A stretch of DNA of 64,000 nt from Catellatospora methionotrophica (GCF_011297335.1 NZ_JAAOTJ010000022.1:62001-126000); one strand, 5' to 3'. Counted from the first letter of the stretch, positions 42,284-51,127 are shown. Numbers and translations: made by a program. Notes: generated from the sequence alone by a model not told the origin.

Positions 42284-45153
42284 TCGACCCGATCGTCCTG
42301 GGCCTGTTCACCGGCCTCACGTACGGCCTGCTGGCGGTGGGCCTGGTGCTGGTGTACCGGTCGAGCCGCTTCCTCAACTTCGCCCACGGCTCGGTCGGCG
42401 TCTTCGGCGCGGCCGTGCTCAGCCAGCTGGTCACCGGTGCCGCGGTGCCGTACTGGGTGGCGTTCCCACTGGCCATGACGGTCTCGGCGGGCGTCTCCGC
42501 GCTGATCGAGGTCGCCGTCGTACGCCGCCTGCGCGGGCGGCCCGGGGTCACCGGGATGATCGCCACGCTGGGGCTGTCGCAGTTCGTGCTGGTCCTCGCG
42601 CTGCTGGTGAGCAGTCAGGGGCTGAACGGGCTGACCTTCCCGAAGCCGCCGGGCATGCCGTCGTTCACGCTCGGGCGCACCCCGGTCGGGCCCGCGTTCA
42701 CGGCCATGGCGCTGCTGGCCCCGCTGCTGCTGGGCGGCCTGGCGCTGTTCCTGCGGCGCAGCCGGTTCGGCCTGGCGGTCCGCGCCGGGGCCGACGCGCC
42801 GGACACCGCACAGCTCAACGGCATCCCGGCGGCGCGCATGACGACGCTGGCCTGGGCGATGGCCGGTGCCGTCGCGGCGTTCTCGGCGATCCTGGTGACG
42901 CCCACCCAGGGCGCGCAGTCGATCGACACCCTCGGGCCCGAACTGCTGCTGCGCGGCCTGGCCGGGGCGGTGGCGGCGCGGATGGCCTCGCTGCCGGTCG
43001 CGTTCGCGGCCTGCCTCGGTGTCGGCGTCGGCGAGCAGGTGCTGTTGTCGATGGGCGCGGGCCGGGGCGGGGTGTCGCTGGCGCTGGCGCTGTTCATCCT
43101 GGTGGCGCTGCTGGTCCAGCCGCAGCTCGGCCGCCGCGACGGCGGGCAGGCCCGCTGGCCGCGCGCCGTGCCCGCACCCGCGTCCCTGGCCGGACGGGTC
43201 CTGGCGGGGCTCGCCCTGCTGGCGGCGGCCGGGGCGGCCTACCTGGTCACCAACGAGACCGCGTCGGCGCTGACCACCGTGGCCGGGTTCGCGGTCGTCG
43301 GCCTGTCCGTGCTGCTGGTGACCGGCCTTGCCGGGGAGCTGTCGCTCGGGCAGTTCGCGTTCGCGGGCATCGGCGCGGCGGTGTCGCTGCACGTGGCCGG
43401 ATCCACCGGGAACTTCTTCACCGGCGCGGTCGCCGGATGCGCTGCCGCTGCCGGGGCGGCCGTGCTGGTGGGGCTGCCCGCGCTGCGGCTGCGGGGTATC
43501 GCGCTGGCGGCCACCACGCTGGCGTTCGCGCTGGCCGCCGAGGCGTGGCTGCTGCGACTGCCGTGGCTGCTCGGCGACGGGATCAGCGCGCCCAAGCCGG
43601 TGTGGACCGGGTACGCGCTGGTGCTGGCCAAGGACTACTACCTGTTCGCGCTGCTGATGCTGGTGCTCGCGCTCTGGCTGGCGCACCGGCTGCGGGCCGG
43701 TGGCTTCGGCCGGGTGGTGCTGGCGCTGCGCGACAACGAGGACGCGGCCCGCGCGCTGGGCGTGCCCGCGCCGCGCCGCAAACTCCAGCTGTACGCGGCG
43801 GCAGGCGCGCTGGCCGGGCTCGGCGGCGTCGTCATCGGGCACGGTCAGACGCAGGTCACCGTGAACAGCTTCCCGGCGGCGGCCGGGATCGACGTGGTCG
43901 CGCTGACCGTGGTCGGCGGCCTCGGCCTGCTCGGCGGCTCGATCCTCGGCGCGCTGCTCCTGGTCGGCCTGCCCGGCCTCGTGGAACTCGGCATCTTCGG
44001 CCAGGCCGCGCTGACCCTGGGCTGGCTACTGGTCATCGTGACCATGCCAGGCGGCCTCGGCGAACCCCTGGCCCGCCTGGTCGGCCGGCTACCCGGCAGG
44101 CAGCGGTCACGCGTCGAGTCGCCTGGCGGGCGGCGCGGGTGGCGCTCACGCGTGGCCCGGCTGCTGCCCGGCGGACGGTGGCCCTTGGACGACGATGATC
44201 GCCGCTTGAGGTCGAAACCTGCGGTCTCACCTGAGGTTTTGACCCGAGACGGCGATCTTCCGGGTGGGGCCTCGGCGGGCGGTAGCTCGACGGGTGCGGG
44301 CGGTGGTGCGGGCGCGGTGAGGGCGGTGCGGTTGCCGCGGCGGGCGGTGCCGGTCGTGGTCGGGGCGGGGGCGCTGTTGGAGGCGCGGGGGGTTGCGCGG
44401 GCGTTCGGTGGGGTGCGGGCCGTTGGCGGGGTCGATCTCGCGGTGGGGGCCGGGGAGGTCGTGGGGATCATCGGGCCGAATGGGGCGGGCAAGACGACGC
44501 TGTTCGAGATCCTGGCCGGGTTCACGCGGCCGGATCAGGGGCGGGTGGCGTTCGCGGGGCGGGACGTGACCGGGTGGAGTCCGCAGCGGCGGGCCGGGCT
44601 GGGGCTGGTGCGGTCGTTCCAGGACGCGCGGCTGTTTCCGACGCTGACGGTGCGGGAGTCGCTGCTGGTCGCGGGGGAGCGGCTCGCGCCGACCGGGTTG
44701 CTGACCGCCGCGCTCGGCGGGCGTGGGCCGCAGCGGCGGCAGGAGGCGCTGGCCGGGGACCTGGTCGACCTGTTCGGGCTCGCGGCGTACGCGCAGAGGC
44801 AGGTGGGGGAGCTGTCCACCGGGACGCGCCGCACGGTCGAGCTGGCCTGCCTGCTGGCGCTGGAGCCGTCGCTGCTGCTGCTCGACGAACCGTCGTCGGG
44901 GGTGTCGCAGGCCGACGGGGTGGCGCTGGCCGACCTGCTGACCAGGGTGAACCAGGAGCTCGGCGTGGCGCTGCTGGTCATCGAGCACGATCTGCCGCTG
45001 CTGTCGCGGCTCGCGACCCGGATGGTCGCCATGGACTCCGGCCGGGTCATCGCCGACGGCACACCCGACCAGGTACGCACCCATCCCGCCGTGGTCGCCG
45101 CGTACCTCGGCGCCGATACCGCCGCGGTGCACCGATCAGGTGCCCCCGTCTGA
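42280..45153 (+). CDS. LivH-LivM-LivG fusion: two permease domains and an ATPase in one chain
   Basis: A 957-residue protein. Residues about 1-285 are LivH-like (IVLGLFTGLTYGLLAVGLVL at the start, eight helices). Residues about 300-610 are LivM-like (with GLAGELSLGQFAFAGIGA). After a linker of about 80 residues comes a LivG-type ATPase (about 697-950; Walker A GPNGAGKTT, signature LSTGTRR, Walker B LLLLDEPSSG). Separate genes are the rule, and M-G fusions are known. Part of the linker (about residues 640-660) is encoded by a family B palindrome. ATG 42280 overlaps the livF stop. With the LivF protein the transporter has a full Liv set. Confidence 0.9.
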   Translation: MIDPIVLGLFTGLTYGLLAVGLVLVYRSSRFLNFAHGSVGVFGAAVLSQLVTGAAVPYWVAFPLAMTVSAGVSALIEVAVVRRLRGRPGVTGMIATLGLSQFVLVLALLVSSQGLNGLTFPKPPGMPSFTLGRTPVGPAFTAMALLAPLLLGGLALFLRRSRFGLAVRAGADAPDTAQLNGIPAARMTTLAWAMAGAVAAFSAILVTPTQGAQSIDTLGPELLLRGLAGAVAARMASLPVAFAACLGVGVGEQVLLSMGAGRGGVSLALALFILVALLVQPQLGRRDGGQARWPRAVPAPASLAGRVLAGLALLAAAGAAYLVTNETASALTTVAGFAVVGLSVLLVTGLAGELSLGQFAFAGIGAAVSLHVAGSTGNFFTGAVAGCAAAAGAAVLVGLPALRLRGIALAATTLAFALAAEAWLLRLPWLLGDGISAPKPVWTGYALVLAKDYYLFALLMLVLALWLAHRLRAGGFGRVVLALRDNEDAARALGVPAPRRKLQLYAAAGALAGLGGVVIGHGQTQVTVNSFPAAAGIDVVALTVVGGLGLLGGSILGALLLVGLPGLVELGIFGQAALTLGWLLVIVTMPGGLGEPLARLVGRLPGRQRSRVESPGGRRGWRSRVARLLPGGRWPLDDDDRRLRSKPAVSPEVLTRDGDLPGGASAGGSSTGAGGGAGAVRAVRLPRRAVPVVVGAGALLEARGVARAFGGVRAVGGVDLAVGAGEVVGIIGPNGAGKTTLFEILAGFTRPDQGRVAFAGRDVTGWSPQRRAGLGLVRSFQDARLFPTLTVRESLLVAGERLAPTGLLTAALGGRGPQRRQEALAGDLVDLFGLAAYAQRQVGELSTGTRRTVELACLLALEPSLLLLDEPSSGVSQADGVALADLLTRVNQELGVALLVIEHDLPLLSRLATRMVAMDSGRVIADGTPDQVRTHPAVVAAYLGADTAAVHRSGAPV
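44197..44257. repeat. palindromic repeat family B, copy 2, inside a coding sequence
   Basis: 24-bp arms, 44197-44220 (begins GATCGCCGCTTGAGG) and 44234-44257, with five mismatches. Same arm ends and spacing as copies 1 and 3. It lies in frame in the LivM-LivG linker and encodes DDRRLRSKPAVSPEVLTRDG. The arms have decayed more than those of intergenic copies, as expected for an older insertion under protein constraint. Confidence 0.85.
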
Positions 45154-45164
45154 AGGAGGTTCCC

Positions 45165-45749
45165 ATGTGGAGAGCACGTGCGGTCGCGGTCGTCGCCGTC
45201 CTGGCGGTGTCCGTGCCGATGATCGCGTCACCGGCCGCCGCGAAACCGGTGCTGACGCTGAGCAAGGCGACCGGGCTCAGCGACGGTACGTCGATCACGG
45301 TCAACGGTTCGGGGTTCACCGCGAACCTCAAGCAGATCGCGATCGGGCAGTGCATCGCCGAGGTGAAGGGCCCGACCGACTGCAATCTCGCGGGCGGGGC
45401 GCAGTTCGTCAACGCCGACGCCAGCGGGAAGATCCCCTCGGTGACGTTGCGGGTGGCGAAGAAGTTCGGCTCGTTCGACTGCACCACGCGCCAATGCGTC
45501 ATCGCGGCGCAGATCCTGCCGTCGTCGGCCTCGGACGACATCGTCAAGGCCAACGCCACCAGCACGAAGATCTCTTTCGGGAGTACGGGCGGCAGTTCGC
45601 CCGCGCCGCAGTCGCCGGGCGGCACGCTGGCCAAGACCGGGCCGGGCGACGAGCACTGGGTGATCGTGCTGGCGGGCACCGCGCTGCTGCTGCCCGGCAT
45701 CGGGTTCCTGCTGCTCATGCCGCGCCGCAGGCGAGCGGTCACCGGCTGA
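45165..45749 (+). CDS. neocarzinostatin-fold cell-wall protein with LAxTG sortase signal
   Basis: A 194-residue protein. Signal peptide to about residue 27 (ends ASPAAAKP). A neocarzinostatin-like domain follows (SKATGLSDGTSITVNGSGFTAN) with disulphide cysteines, then LAKTG (class E sortase type, LAxTG), a hydrophobic helix and RRRR. It is therefore probably linked covalently to peptidoglycan. AAGGAGG lies ideally before ATG 45165. Last gene of the operon, 11 bp after the LivHMG stop. No sortase gene is in the window. Confidence 0.88.
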   Translation: MWRARAVAVVAVLAVSVPMIASPAAAKPVLTLSKATGLSDGTSITVNGSGFTANLKQIAIGQCIAEVKGPTDCNLAGGAQFVNADASGKIPSVTLRVAKKFGSFDCTTRQCVIAAQILPSSASDDIVKANATSTKISFGSTGGSSPAPQSPGGTLAKTGPGDEHWVIVLAGTALLLPGIGFLLLMPRRRRAVTG

Positions 45750-45795
45750 CAGGAAAGCGGGAGCCGTCAGGTCGACGGCTCCCGCTCGGACGTTG

Positions 45796-47385
45796 TCAGC
45801 TGGCGTAGGTCTCGAACTCGGCGACCTTCGGCGTGGCCGACGAGCTGGTGATGCGCAGGGTGACCTTCGTCGTCGAGGTGGCGGTGAAGGTGATCGTGCC
45901 CGCGCCGCTGCCCGACTTCAGGACCGCGCCGTTGGCCCCGTTGAGCAGCTGCCACGACCCGATGGCACCGGTGGAGCCGGACGCCTCGCGGATGATGACC
46001 CGCGACACCGACTTGGCGGAACTCCACTTGACCGAGATGTCACCGGTCGCGCCGGAAGGCGACCAGAACGTGGTCAGGCTGCCGTCCTTCACGTTGCCGT
46101 AGCTGGTGCCGCTGGCCTTGCTGGAGCCGTCGGCACCGGCGTCGGAGGCGAGGCTGAGGTTGGTGCCGCTCGGCGGCTGCGGGCTGCTGCTCGGCGAGGC
46201 CGACGGCTGCGCCGACGGGCTGGTGCTCGCCGACGGGCGCGGGGTGGGGCTGCTGGTCGGGCCCGCGCTCGGCGAGACCGGGGTGCAGCTGCCGTTGGAC
46301 ACCTGCAGGCCCTTGTTGGCACCCGCCGTCGCGGCGACGACGCTGGGCACGCAGCTCGCCGCGTCCAGGGTGTACGCGTACGGGATGCTGACGGTCGTGT
46401 TGGACACCACGTTCGGACCGGCGGGCCGGTTGTCGGTGCCGGGCGAGGACCAGGTCACGTTGTCGAAGATGTTGCCGGAGACCTGCCACGAGCCCAGCTC
46501 GCTGGTGTAGAACGTGCCGAGCACGTCCTTGGAGTCCTTGAAGTAGTTGTTGTCCACCTTGGCCTTCGCGCCGGCCCGGGAGTTGATGCCCGACTCGTGC
46601 AGGTTCACGTAGTGGTTGTTGTACATGTGCGCGATACCGCCGCGCAGCAGCGGCGTACGCGAGTCGATGTTGCTGTACAGGTTGTGGTGGAACGTGATGA
46701 AGCCGTTGCCGGTGTCGCTCTCGCTGGAGCCGATCAGGCCGCCGCGGCCGGAGTTGCGCAGGATGGCGTAGGACAGCGTCACGTACTGGACGTCGTCCTT
46801 CATGTCGAACAGGCCGTCGTAGCCCTCCGACTCGCCGCCGGAGGCCTCCAGCGTGACGTGGTCGACCCAGACCCGGCGCACGCTGCTCTCCATGCCGATG
46901 GCGTCGCCGCCGTTGGACAGGGGCGAGCCCGACTTCTTGACGTTCCGGACGGTCACGTTCTGGATGATGATGTTGCTGGAGTCCCGGATGTGGATGCCCA
47001 GCTGGTCGAAGATCGCGCCGCCGCCGACCCCGATGATCGTGACGTTGCTGATCTCCTTGAGCTCGATCTTGTCCGCGGCGGTGTTGCAGCTGTTGCCGGA
47101 CACCTTGGTGGTGTTGCCGTGGTTGATCGTCCCGGAGACCTGGATGATGATCGGGGTGCTGCTGCTGGCCCGGTTGCACAGGGCCGCGTGGATCGCGGTG
47201 CCGGTGGAGGCCGACACCGTCGCGCCGCCCGCGCCGCCGGTCGTGCCGCCGTTCTGGGTGGCGTAGCCGGTGACACCGCCGGTCGCGGCCACGGCCTGGG
47301 GGGCCTGCAGGGCCACGCCCACCGCGGCCACCACGGCCGTGCTGGCCAGTGCGGCCGGGAGCCGCCATCCGAGTCGTCGTTTCAT
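45796..47385 (-). CDS. secreted pectate lyase (PL1) with discoidin-like domain
   Basis: A 529-residue exported enzyme. Signal peptide to AVAAT; PL1 right-handed beta-helix (about 40-365) with GSGTINHGN-like turns, VWVDHVTLEA, the catalytic-region FHHNLYSNIDSRTPLLRGG (the Arg is in SRTP) and NNHYVNL. A Ser/Pro linker (about 375-410) and a C-terminal F5/8 type C (CBM32-like) domain with FWSPSGATGDISVKW follow. It cleaves polygalacturonate by beta-elimination with calcium. ATG 47385. The region upstream is long (575 bp) and holds an inverted repeat that may be its operator. Confidence 0.93.
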   Translation of the reverse strand: MKRRLGWRLPAALASTAVVAAVGVALQAPQAVAATGGVTGYATQNGGTTGGAGGATVSASTGTAIHAALCNRASSSTPIIIQVSGTINHGNTTKVSGNSCNTAADKIELKEISNVTIIGVGGGAIFDQLGIHIRDSSNIIIQNVTVRNVKKSGSPLSNGGDAIGMESSVRRVWVDHVTLEASGGESEGYDGLFDMKDDVQYVTLSYAILRNSGRGGLIGSSESDTGNGFITFHHNLYSNIDSRTPLLRGGIAHMYNNHYVNLHESGINSRAGAKAKVDNNYFKDSKDVLGTFYTSELGSWQVSGNIFDNVTWSSPGTDNRPAGPNVVSNTTVSIPYAYTLDAASCVPSVVAATAGANKGLQVSNGSCTPVSPSAGPTSSPTPRPSASTSPSAQPSASPSSSPQPPSGTNLSLASDAGADGSSKASGTSYGNVKDGSLTTFWSPSGATGDISVKWSSAKSVSRVIIREASGSTGAIGSWQLLNGANGAVLKSGSGAGTITFTATSTTKVTLRITSSSATPKVAEFETYAS

Positions 47386-47756
47386 CGTCGTCTCGCTTTC
47401 GTGTTCGGTCGCGGAGGTACGCCGCGGGTGATGGTCGACGCGGCGGGTCGGCGAGGCTACGGGCCTGTCGCCTGTGCCGGCGGGTCGCGGATCGACCTGG
47501 GGGAGGGGTGCTGTTGTCGCGATGGATCGGACCTCGGTGCCGTCGCGGCCAGGAATCGGGCCTTCGAGGCCGGCGGCGGCTGCGCTCGTGCCGAACCGTC
47601 GGGGTCGCGGGCTGCCGTCTCGAGCCGGAGCCGCCCGATCGGGGAACGGCCGGGCGCCGGTAGCCACGCGCCCCGGTCACGACCGGCGGGAGGCCCGTTC
47701 CGCCGGCGCTTCGGGAAAGCGCATTCCCTAACACGGTGCAGTCCGGACGAGACGAA

Positions 47757-47823
47757 GTCAATGGATCACCGTTTGCAGGATTGTTGCAGCGTCGGCCGGT
47801 TGCACGCCCCGCGATCCATTGAC
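47757..47823. promoter_or_regulatory. long-spaced inverted repeat, possible operator
   Basis: GTCAATGGATC (47757-47767) and GATCCATTGAC (47813-47823) are perfect inverted 11-mers with a 45-nt spacer that contains several TTGCA words. They could be two operator half-sites or a stem. Confidence 0.4.
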
Positions 47824-47856
47824 GATCGTCCGCAGACCCGCTGCCGGTCCCGAGGC

Positions 47857-47923
47857 GAAGATCGCCGTTTCAGGTCGAAAAGTGCGGCCAGACCTCACCT
47901 TTCGACCTGAAACGGCGATCTTC
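47857..47923. repeat. palindromic repeat family B, copy 3
   Basis: Perfect 24-bp arms, 47857-47880 (begins GAAGATCGCCGTTTCAGG) and 47900-47923, with a 19-nt centre. It lies 37 bp beyond the stop of the minus-strand P450 gene, where a terminator would be expected. Best-preserved copy of the family. Confidence 0.93.
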
Positions 47924-47960
47924 GGCCGCAGGCCGCTTCGCAGGGCGCCGGGTAGGGCGG

Positions 47961-49079
47961 TTACCAGCGGCGGTCGAGGTGGAGGGGGCCGCGGGGGCGT
48001 AGGGCGATGGCGGCGGAGGGGGTGGGGTCGCCCTCTAGCTGGGCTAGTTTGGCGTCGGACCAGGGGCGCAGGGCGGCGAGCAGCATGGCTCGGGCCAGGT
48101 GCGCGCCGAGGCAGGTGCGCCGTCCGGCGCTGAACGGCAGGAAACCCCACGCGGGACGGCCGTCGTCGAAGCGTTCCGGCCGGAACGCGTGCGGGTCGGG
48201 CCACAGCCGAGGGTCGCGGTGGGTGAGCAGGGGCGAGTACAGCACCAGGGTGTTCGCGGGCAGGTGGACGCCGCTGGCGGTGGTGTCGCGGGCGGTGACG
48301 CGGCTGCCGAGCCACCCGGCCGGGTACAGGCGCAGGATCTCGTCGAGCACCTGCCCGAGCGTGTCGGCCTGCCGCCACTCGGGCGCACCGGCCAGGTGCC
48401 ACAGCGCCCAGGCGAGGGTGTGCGCCGTGGTGTCGTATCCGGCGGCGAGCCCGACCCGGATCTCGGCGACCGCGCCGTCCATCCCGGACATGGCCTCGGC
48501 GAGGCTGCCCGGCGGCGGGTCGGCGAGGATCGCGGCGATGGCGGCGTCGAGGCGGCGGAACAGCAGCGGGCGCGGGATCATCGGGCCGGGCGCGGCGCGT
48601 TGCAGCGGGTGCAGGAAGTCGGCCAGCAGCCGATCGGGCATGGTGTTGGCGAAGAACGCGGCGTTGAGCATCCGGCGCACCACGTCGCTGGCCCAGCCCA
48701 GCGCCTCGAACCGGCCGGTGGGCAGGTCGGCACGCCCCACCAGGTCGAGGCGTTCGAGCAGGTGGTCCAGGGCGCGCGCGTGGAAGTGCGGGTTGAGTTC
48801 CTTGCGGCGCGGATCGTGCTCGGGGTTGTCCTGGTACACCACGCCCGCCGACAGGTACGGGGTGAGCCCGCTGAGGCTGCCGATACTGCGGAAGGTGTCC
48901 AGGTCGCCGAGCACGGCCCGGTTCCAGTCGGGGGTGTACCCGACCACGGCGGTGCGCCACAGCCGCAGCCGGAACACGTCACCGGTGCGCGCCCCGTCCT
49001 GCAGCAGCCGGACCGGGTTCGTGGACCAGCGCCACAGGTGGCCGAGCAGGGGCGTGCCCGCGGGGGAGGGGAGGCTCAC
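47961..49079 (-). CDS. cytochrome P450 of the carotenoid cluster
   Basis: A 372-residue P450. I-helix AAGYDTTAHT, ExxR in EILRLYP, and haem loop FSAGRRTCLG with thiolate Cys323. Its GTG start overlaps the stop of the glycosyltransferase gene (GTGA). Last gene of the minus-strand carotenoid operon. By analogy with Thermus CYP175A1, which hydroxylates beta-carotene and whose product is glycosylated and acylated, this P450 may make the hydroxyl group used by the glycosyltransferase; that is inference. Confidence 0.9.
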   Translation of the reverse strand: MSLPSPAGTPLLGHLWRWSTNPVRLLQDGARTGDVFRLRLWRTAVVGYTPDWNRAVLGDLDTFRSIGSLSGLTPYLSAGVVYQDNPEHDPRRKELNPHFHARALDHLLERLDLVGRADLPTGRFEALGWASDVVRRMLNAAFFANTMPDRLLADFLHPLQRAAPGPMIPRPLLFRRLDAAIAAILADPPPGSLAEAMSGMDGAVAEIRVGLAAGYDTTAHTLAWALWHLAGAPEWRQADTLGQVLDEILRLYPAGWLGSRVTARDTTASGVHLPANTLVLYSPLLTHRDPRLWPDPHAFRPERFDDGRPAWGFLPFSAGRRTCLGAHLARAMLLAALRPWSDAKLAQLEGDPTPSAAIALRPRGPLHLDRRW

Positions 49080-50146
49080 CGGTACTCCCGTCCCTTCCAG
49101 ACGGCGGTGCGGCGCAGCGCGGTCAGGTAGACGGGCACGGCGGCGGGCGCGGTGAACGGCACCAGCGCCGCTTCGGCGTACGCGCCGCGCCCGGTCTTCG
49201 CGTTGGACAGCACCCGTTCGGCGAGCCCGAGCAGCGCTGCGGCCCGCCAGGCTCCGCCGCGCCGCCACAGCAGCCAGGGCAGCGTGTACGCGGTCACGTT
49301 CCAGGCGAAACTGGCCGCCAGCAGCACGTCGCTGCCCCCGTGCGCGGCCCGCATGCTCTTGCCGACCCCGCGTACGGCGCTGCGGTAGCCGTCGTACATC
49401 CGGGTGCTGACCAGGTCGCCGCCGAGCGCGAGCCCCAGTTTGAGGCCCTTGCGGCGGCTGAGCCGGGCCAGCTCCAGGTCCTCGACGATCTCCCCGGCGA
49501 CGGCCGCGTGCCCGCCGACGTGCTCGTACGCGGCGCGCCGGAACGCCAGCAGCTGCCCGTTGGCCACGGCGGCGGCCCGGATCGGCAGGTCGAGCAGCTG
49601 GTGCGGCAGGAAGCCGAGCAGGTTCTCGTCGATCAGCGGGACCAGGAAGCGCTCGCCGAGGGTGCCGGTCTGCTGGCGCGGGAACACTGAGAACACGTCG
49701 GCGCGCTGGCGGCGCACCTGCGTCCAGACCGCGTCGAGCGCGCCGGGCCGCAGTGTCACGTCGGCGTCCAGGTAGACCAGCAGGTCCCCGGTCGCGGCCC
49801 GGGCGAGCTGGTGGCAGGCCCAGTTCTTGCCGATCCAGCCGTCGGGCCGGGGCGTGCCGGTGATCAGCTTCAGGCGCGGGTCGTCGAAACCCGCCACGAT
49901 CCGCGCGGTGCCGTCGGTCGAGCCGTCGTCCAGGACCAGGATCTCCTCGGCGGGCTGCGCCAGCAGGCCCGGCAGGGTGTACGGCAGCCGGGCGGCCTCG
50001 TCCCGCGCGGGCACCAGCAGCGACGTACGCGGCCGGCCGGACGTGGACTGCCCGCGCGCCAGCACCGGGAACGAGCGCGTATTGCTCACCAGCCCGGCCG
50101 TCTTGACCAGGTGGAAGCCGGTGACGGCGGTGCTCAGGAGGCCCAC
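49076..50146 (-). CDS. family 2 glycosyltransferase
   Basis: A 356-residue GT2 protein. SLLVPARDEAARLPYTLPGL starts the nucleotide-sugar fold, VLDDGSTDGT is the first acidic motif and YLDADV the DxD. A membrane-associated C-terminal half has helices (ASFAWNVTAYTLPWLLW). It resembles the carotenoid glycosyltransferases CrtQ/CruC. GTG 50146 has AGGGGG upstream and overlaps the acyltransferase stop by 13 bp. It probably transfers a hexose to a hydroxylated carotenoid. Confidence 0.88.
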   Translation of the reverse strand: MGLLSTAVTGFHLVKTAGLVSNTRSFPVLARGQSTSGRPRTSLLVPARDEAARLPYTLPGLLAQPAEEILVLDDGSTDGTARIVAGFDDPRLKLITGTPRPDGWIGKNWACHQLARAATGDLLVYLDADVTLRPGALDAVWTQVRRQRADVFSVFPRQQTGTLGERFLVPLIDENLLGFLPHQLLDLPIRAAAVANGQLLAFRRAAYEHVGGHAAVAGEIVEDLELARLSRRKGLKLGLALGGDLVSTRMYDGYRSAVRGVGKSMRAAHGGSDVLLAASFAWNVTAYTLPWLLWRRGGAWRAAALLGLAERVLSNAKTGRGAYAEAALVPFTAPAAVPVYLTALRRTAVWKGREYR

Positions 50147-50799
50147 GGCGCGGCCCCCTGCACGGCGTCGATGCGCTCGTCGGCGCTGCGCCGCCCGGTC
50201 AGCACCCGGCGGAAGCTGGCCAGCGGCCGCCGGGGCTCGGCGGCGGCGAGCTGGCTGTCCAGGGCGGACAGGTCGGCGGCGAGGGTGTCGGTGAGCAGCT
50301 CGGTGACCTGGTCGTCACGGCCGCGCCGGGTCACCTCGGTGCAGGAGACGTACGCCTCGGGCTTGGTCTGCCCGCGCAGCACCACCCGGACCGCGACCGC
50401 GTAGAGCGGTACCCGCGCCTGGCGGGCGTACCAGGCCGCGCCGGGCGACAGCGGGCCGGGCGGGCCCGCCGGGCGCAACTCGCCCTCGGGGTAGATCACC
50501 AGGGAGCGGCCGTCGGCGAGCAGCCGCAGGCCGGTGCGGGGTTCGGCGGTGCCGAACACGCCGACCCGGCGCATGAACCGGTACCGGGCCAGGTTGTCCT
50601 GCTGCATGACCAGGCACGCCTGATGCTGCGAGCGGTCCAGCACGACGGACGCCACGAACGGGTCCCACCAGCTGTGGTGGTTGGCGGCCCAGACGAACGG
50701 GCCGCGGGGCAGGCCGCCGCGCAGCCATACCCCACGCAGGTCGCGCCGGACCATGTACGTGAAGCCGCGGCGCAGGAACGCGCCCACCGGGTCAGCCAT
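50134..50799 (-). CDS. PlsC-like acyltransferase
   Basis: A 221-residue 1-acylglycerol-3-phosphate-type acyltransferase. Block I is N40-H41-HSWW-D46 (HxxxxD catalytic pair) and block III YPEGELRP. Short for the PlsC family and without clear membrane helices. Located between the glycosyltransferase and the lycopene cyclase genes, so its acceptor is more likely a carotenoid glycoside, giving an acylated pigment, than a phospholipid. Overlaps both neighbours. Confidence 0.88.
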   Translation of the reverse strand: MADPVGAFLRRGFTYMVRRDLRGVWLRGGLPRGPFVWAANHHSWWDPFVASVVLDRSQHQACLVMQQDNLARYRFMRRVGVFGTAEPRTGLRLLADGRSLVIYPEGELRPAGPPGPLSPGAAWYARQARVPLYAVAVRVVLRGQTKPEAYVSCTEVTRRGRDDQVTELLTDTLAADLSALDSQLAAAEPRRPLASFRRVLTGRRSADERIDAVQGAAPWAS

Positions 50800-51127
50800 C
50801 ACGGGCCTCGCCCTCGGCGGGCGTACGGCCGCGCTGGCGCTGCCAGAGCAGCAGGGTCAGCGTGATCAGGGCCAGGCCGAAACCGTAGTCCTCGACCGGG
50901 ATGTGCCACGGCGCGCGCAGACCGCTGATCTGCTCCTCGGCGTAGTGCACGACGGTCGCGTCGGGCCGGGTCAGCCAGCCGTCGACCGGCACCATGAACG
51001 CCAGCGAGATCGCCACGGTCACCCAGTACCGGACCGTACGCAGCAGACCGGTGCGCAGCACGGCGAGCTCCAGCCCCACCACGGCCACCGGAGCGGCGAC
51101 GGCGGCGATCGTGTACTCAGCGGCCAC
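50792..51127 (-). CDS. crtYd: lycopene cyclase subunit, CrtYd type
   Basis: A 111-residue membrane protein with three helices. Contains HIPVEDYGFG, the hallmark of CrtYd-type subunits (PxED motif). With the CrtYc-type protein it forms the heterodimeric lycopene cyclase of actinobacteria, which closes beta- or epsilon-type rings on lycopene. GTG 51127 overlaps the crtYc-type stop by 11 bp. The longer frame upstream is the crtYc gene in another frame. Confidence 0.88.
   Translation of the reverse strand: MAAEYTIAAVAAPVAVVGLELAVLRTGLLRTVRYWVTVAISLAFMVPVDGWLTRPDATVVHYAEEQISGLRAPWHIPVEDYGFGLALITLTLLLWQRQRGRTPAEGEARDG

Larger units (their letters stand above)
47386..47960. other. 575-bp gene-free region
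   Basis: No frame here has convincing codon use, ribosome-binding site or length. Contents: the promoter region of the pectate lyase, an 11-bp inverted repeat (47757-47823) and family B palindrome copy 3 near the P450 stop. The central part (about 47450-47700) shows nothing I can identify. Confidence 0.6.
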
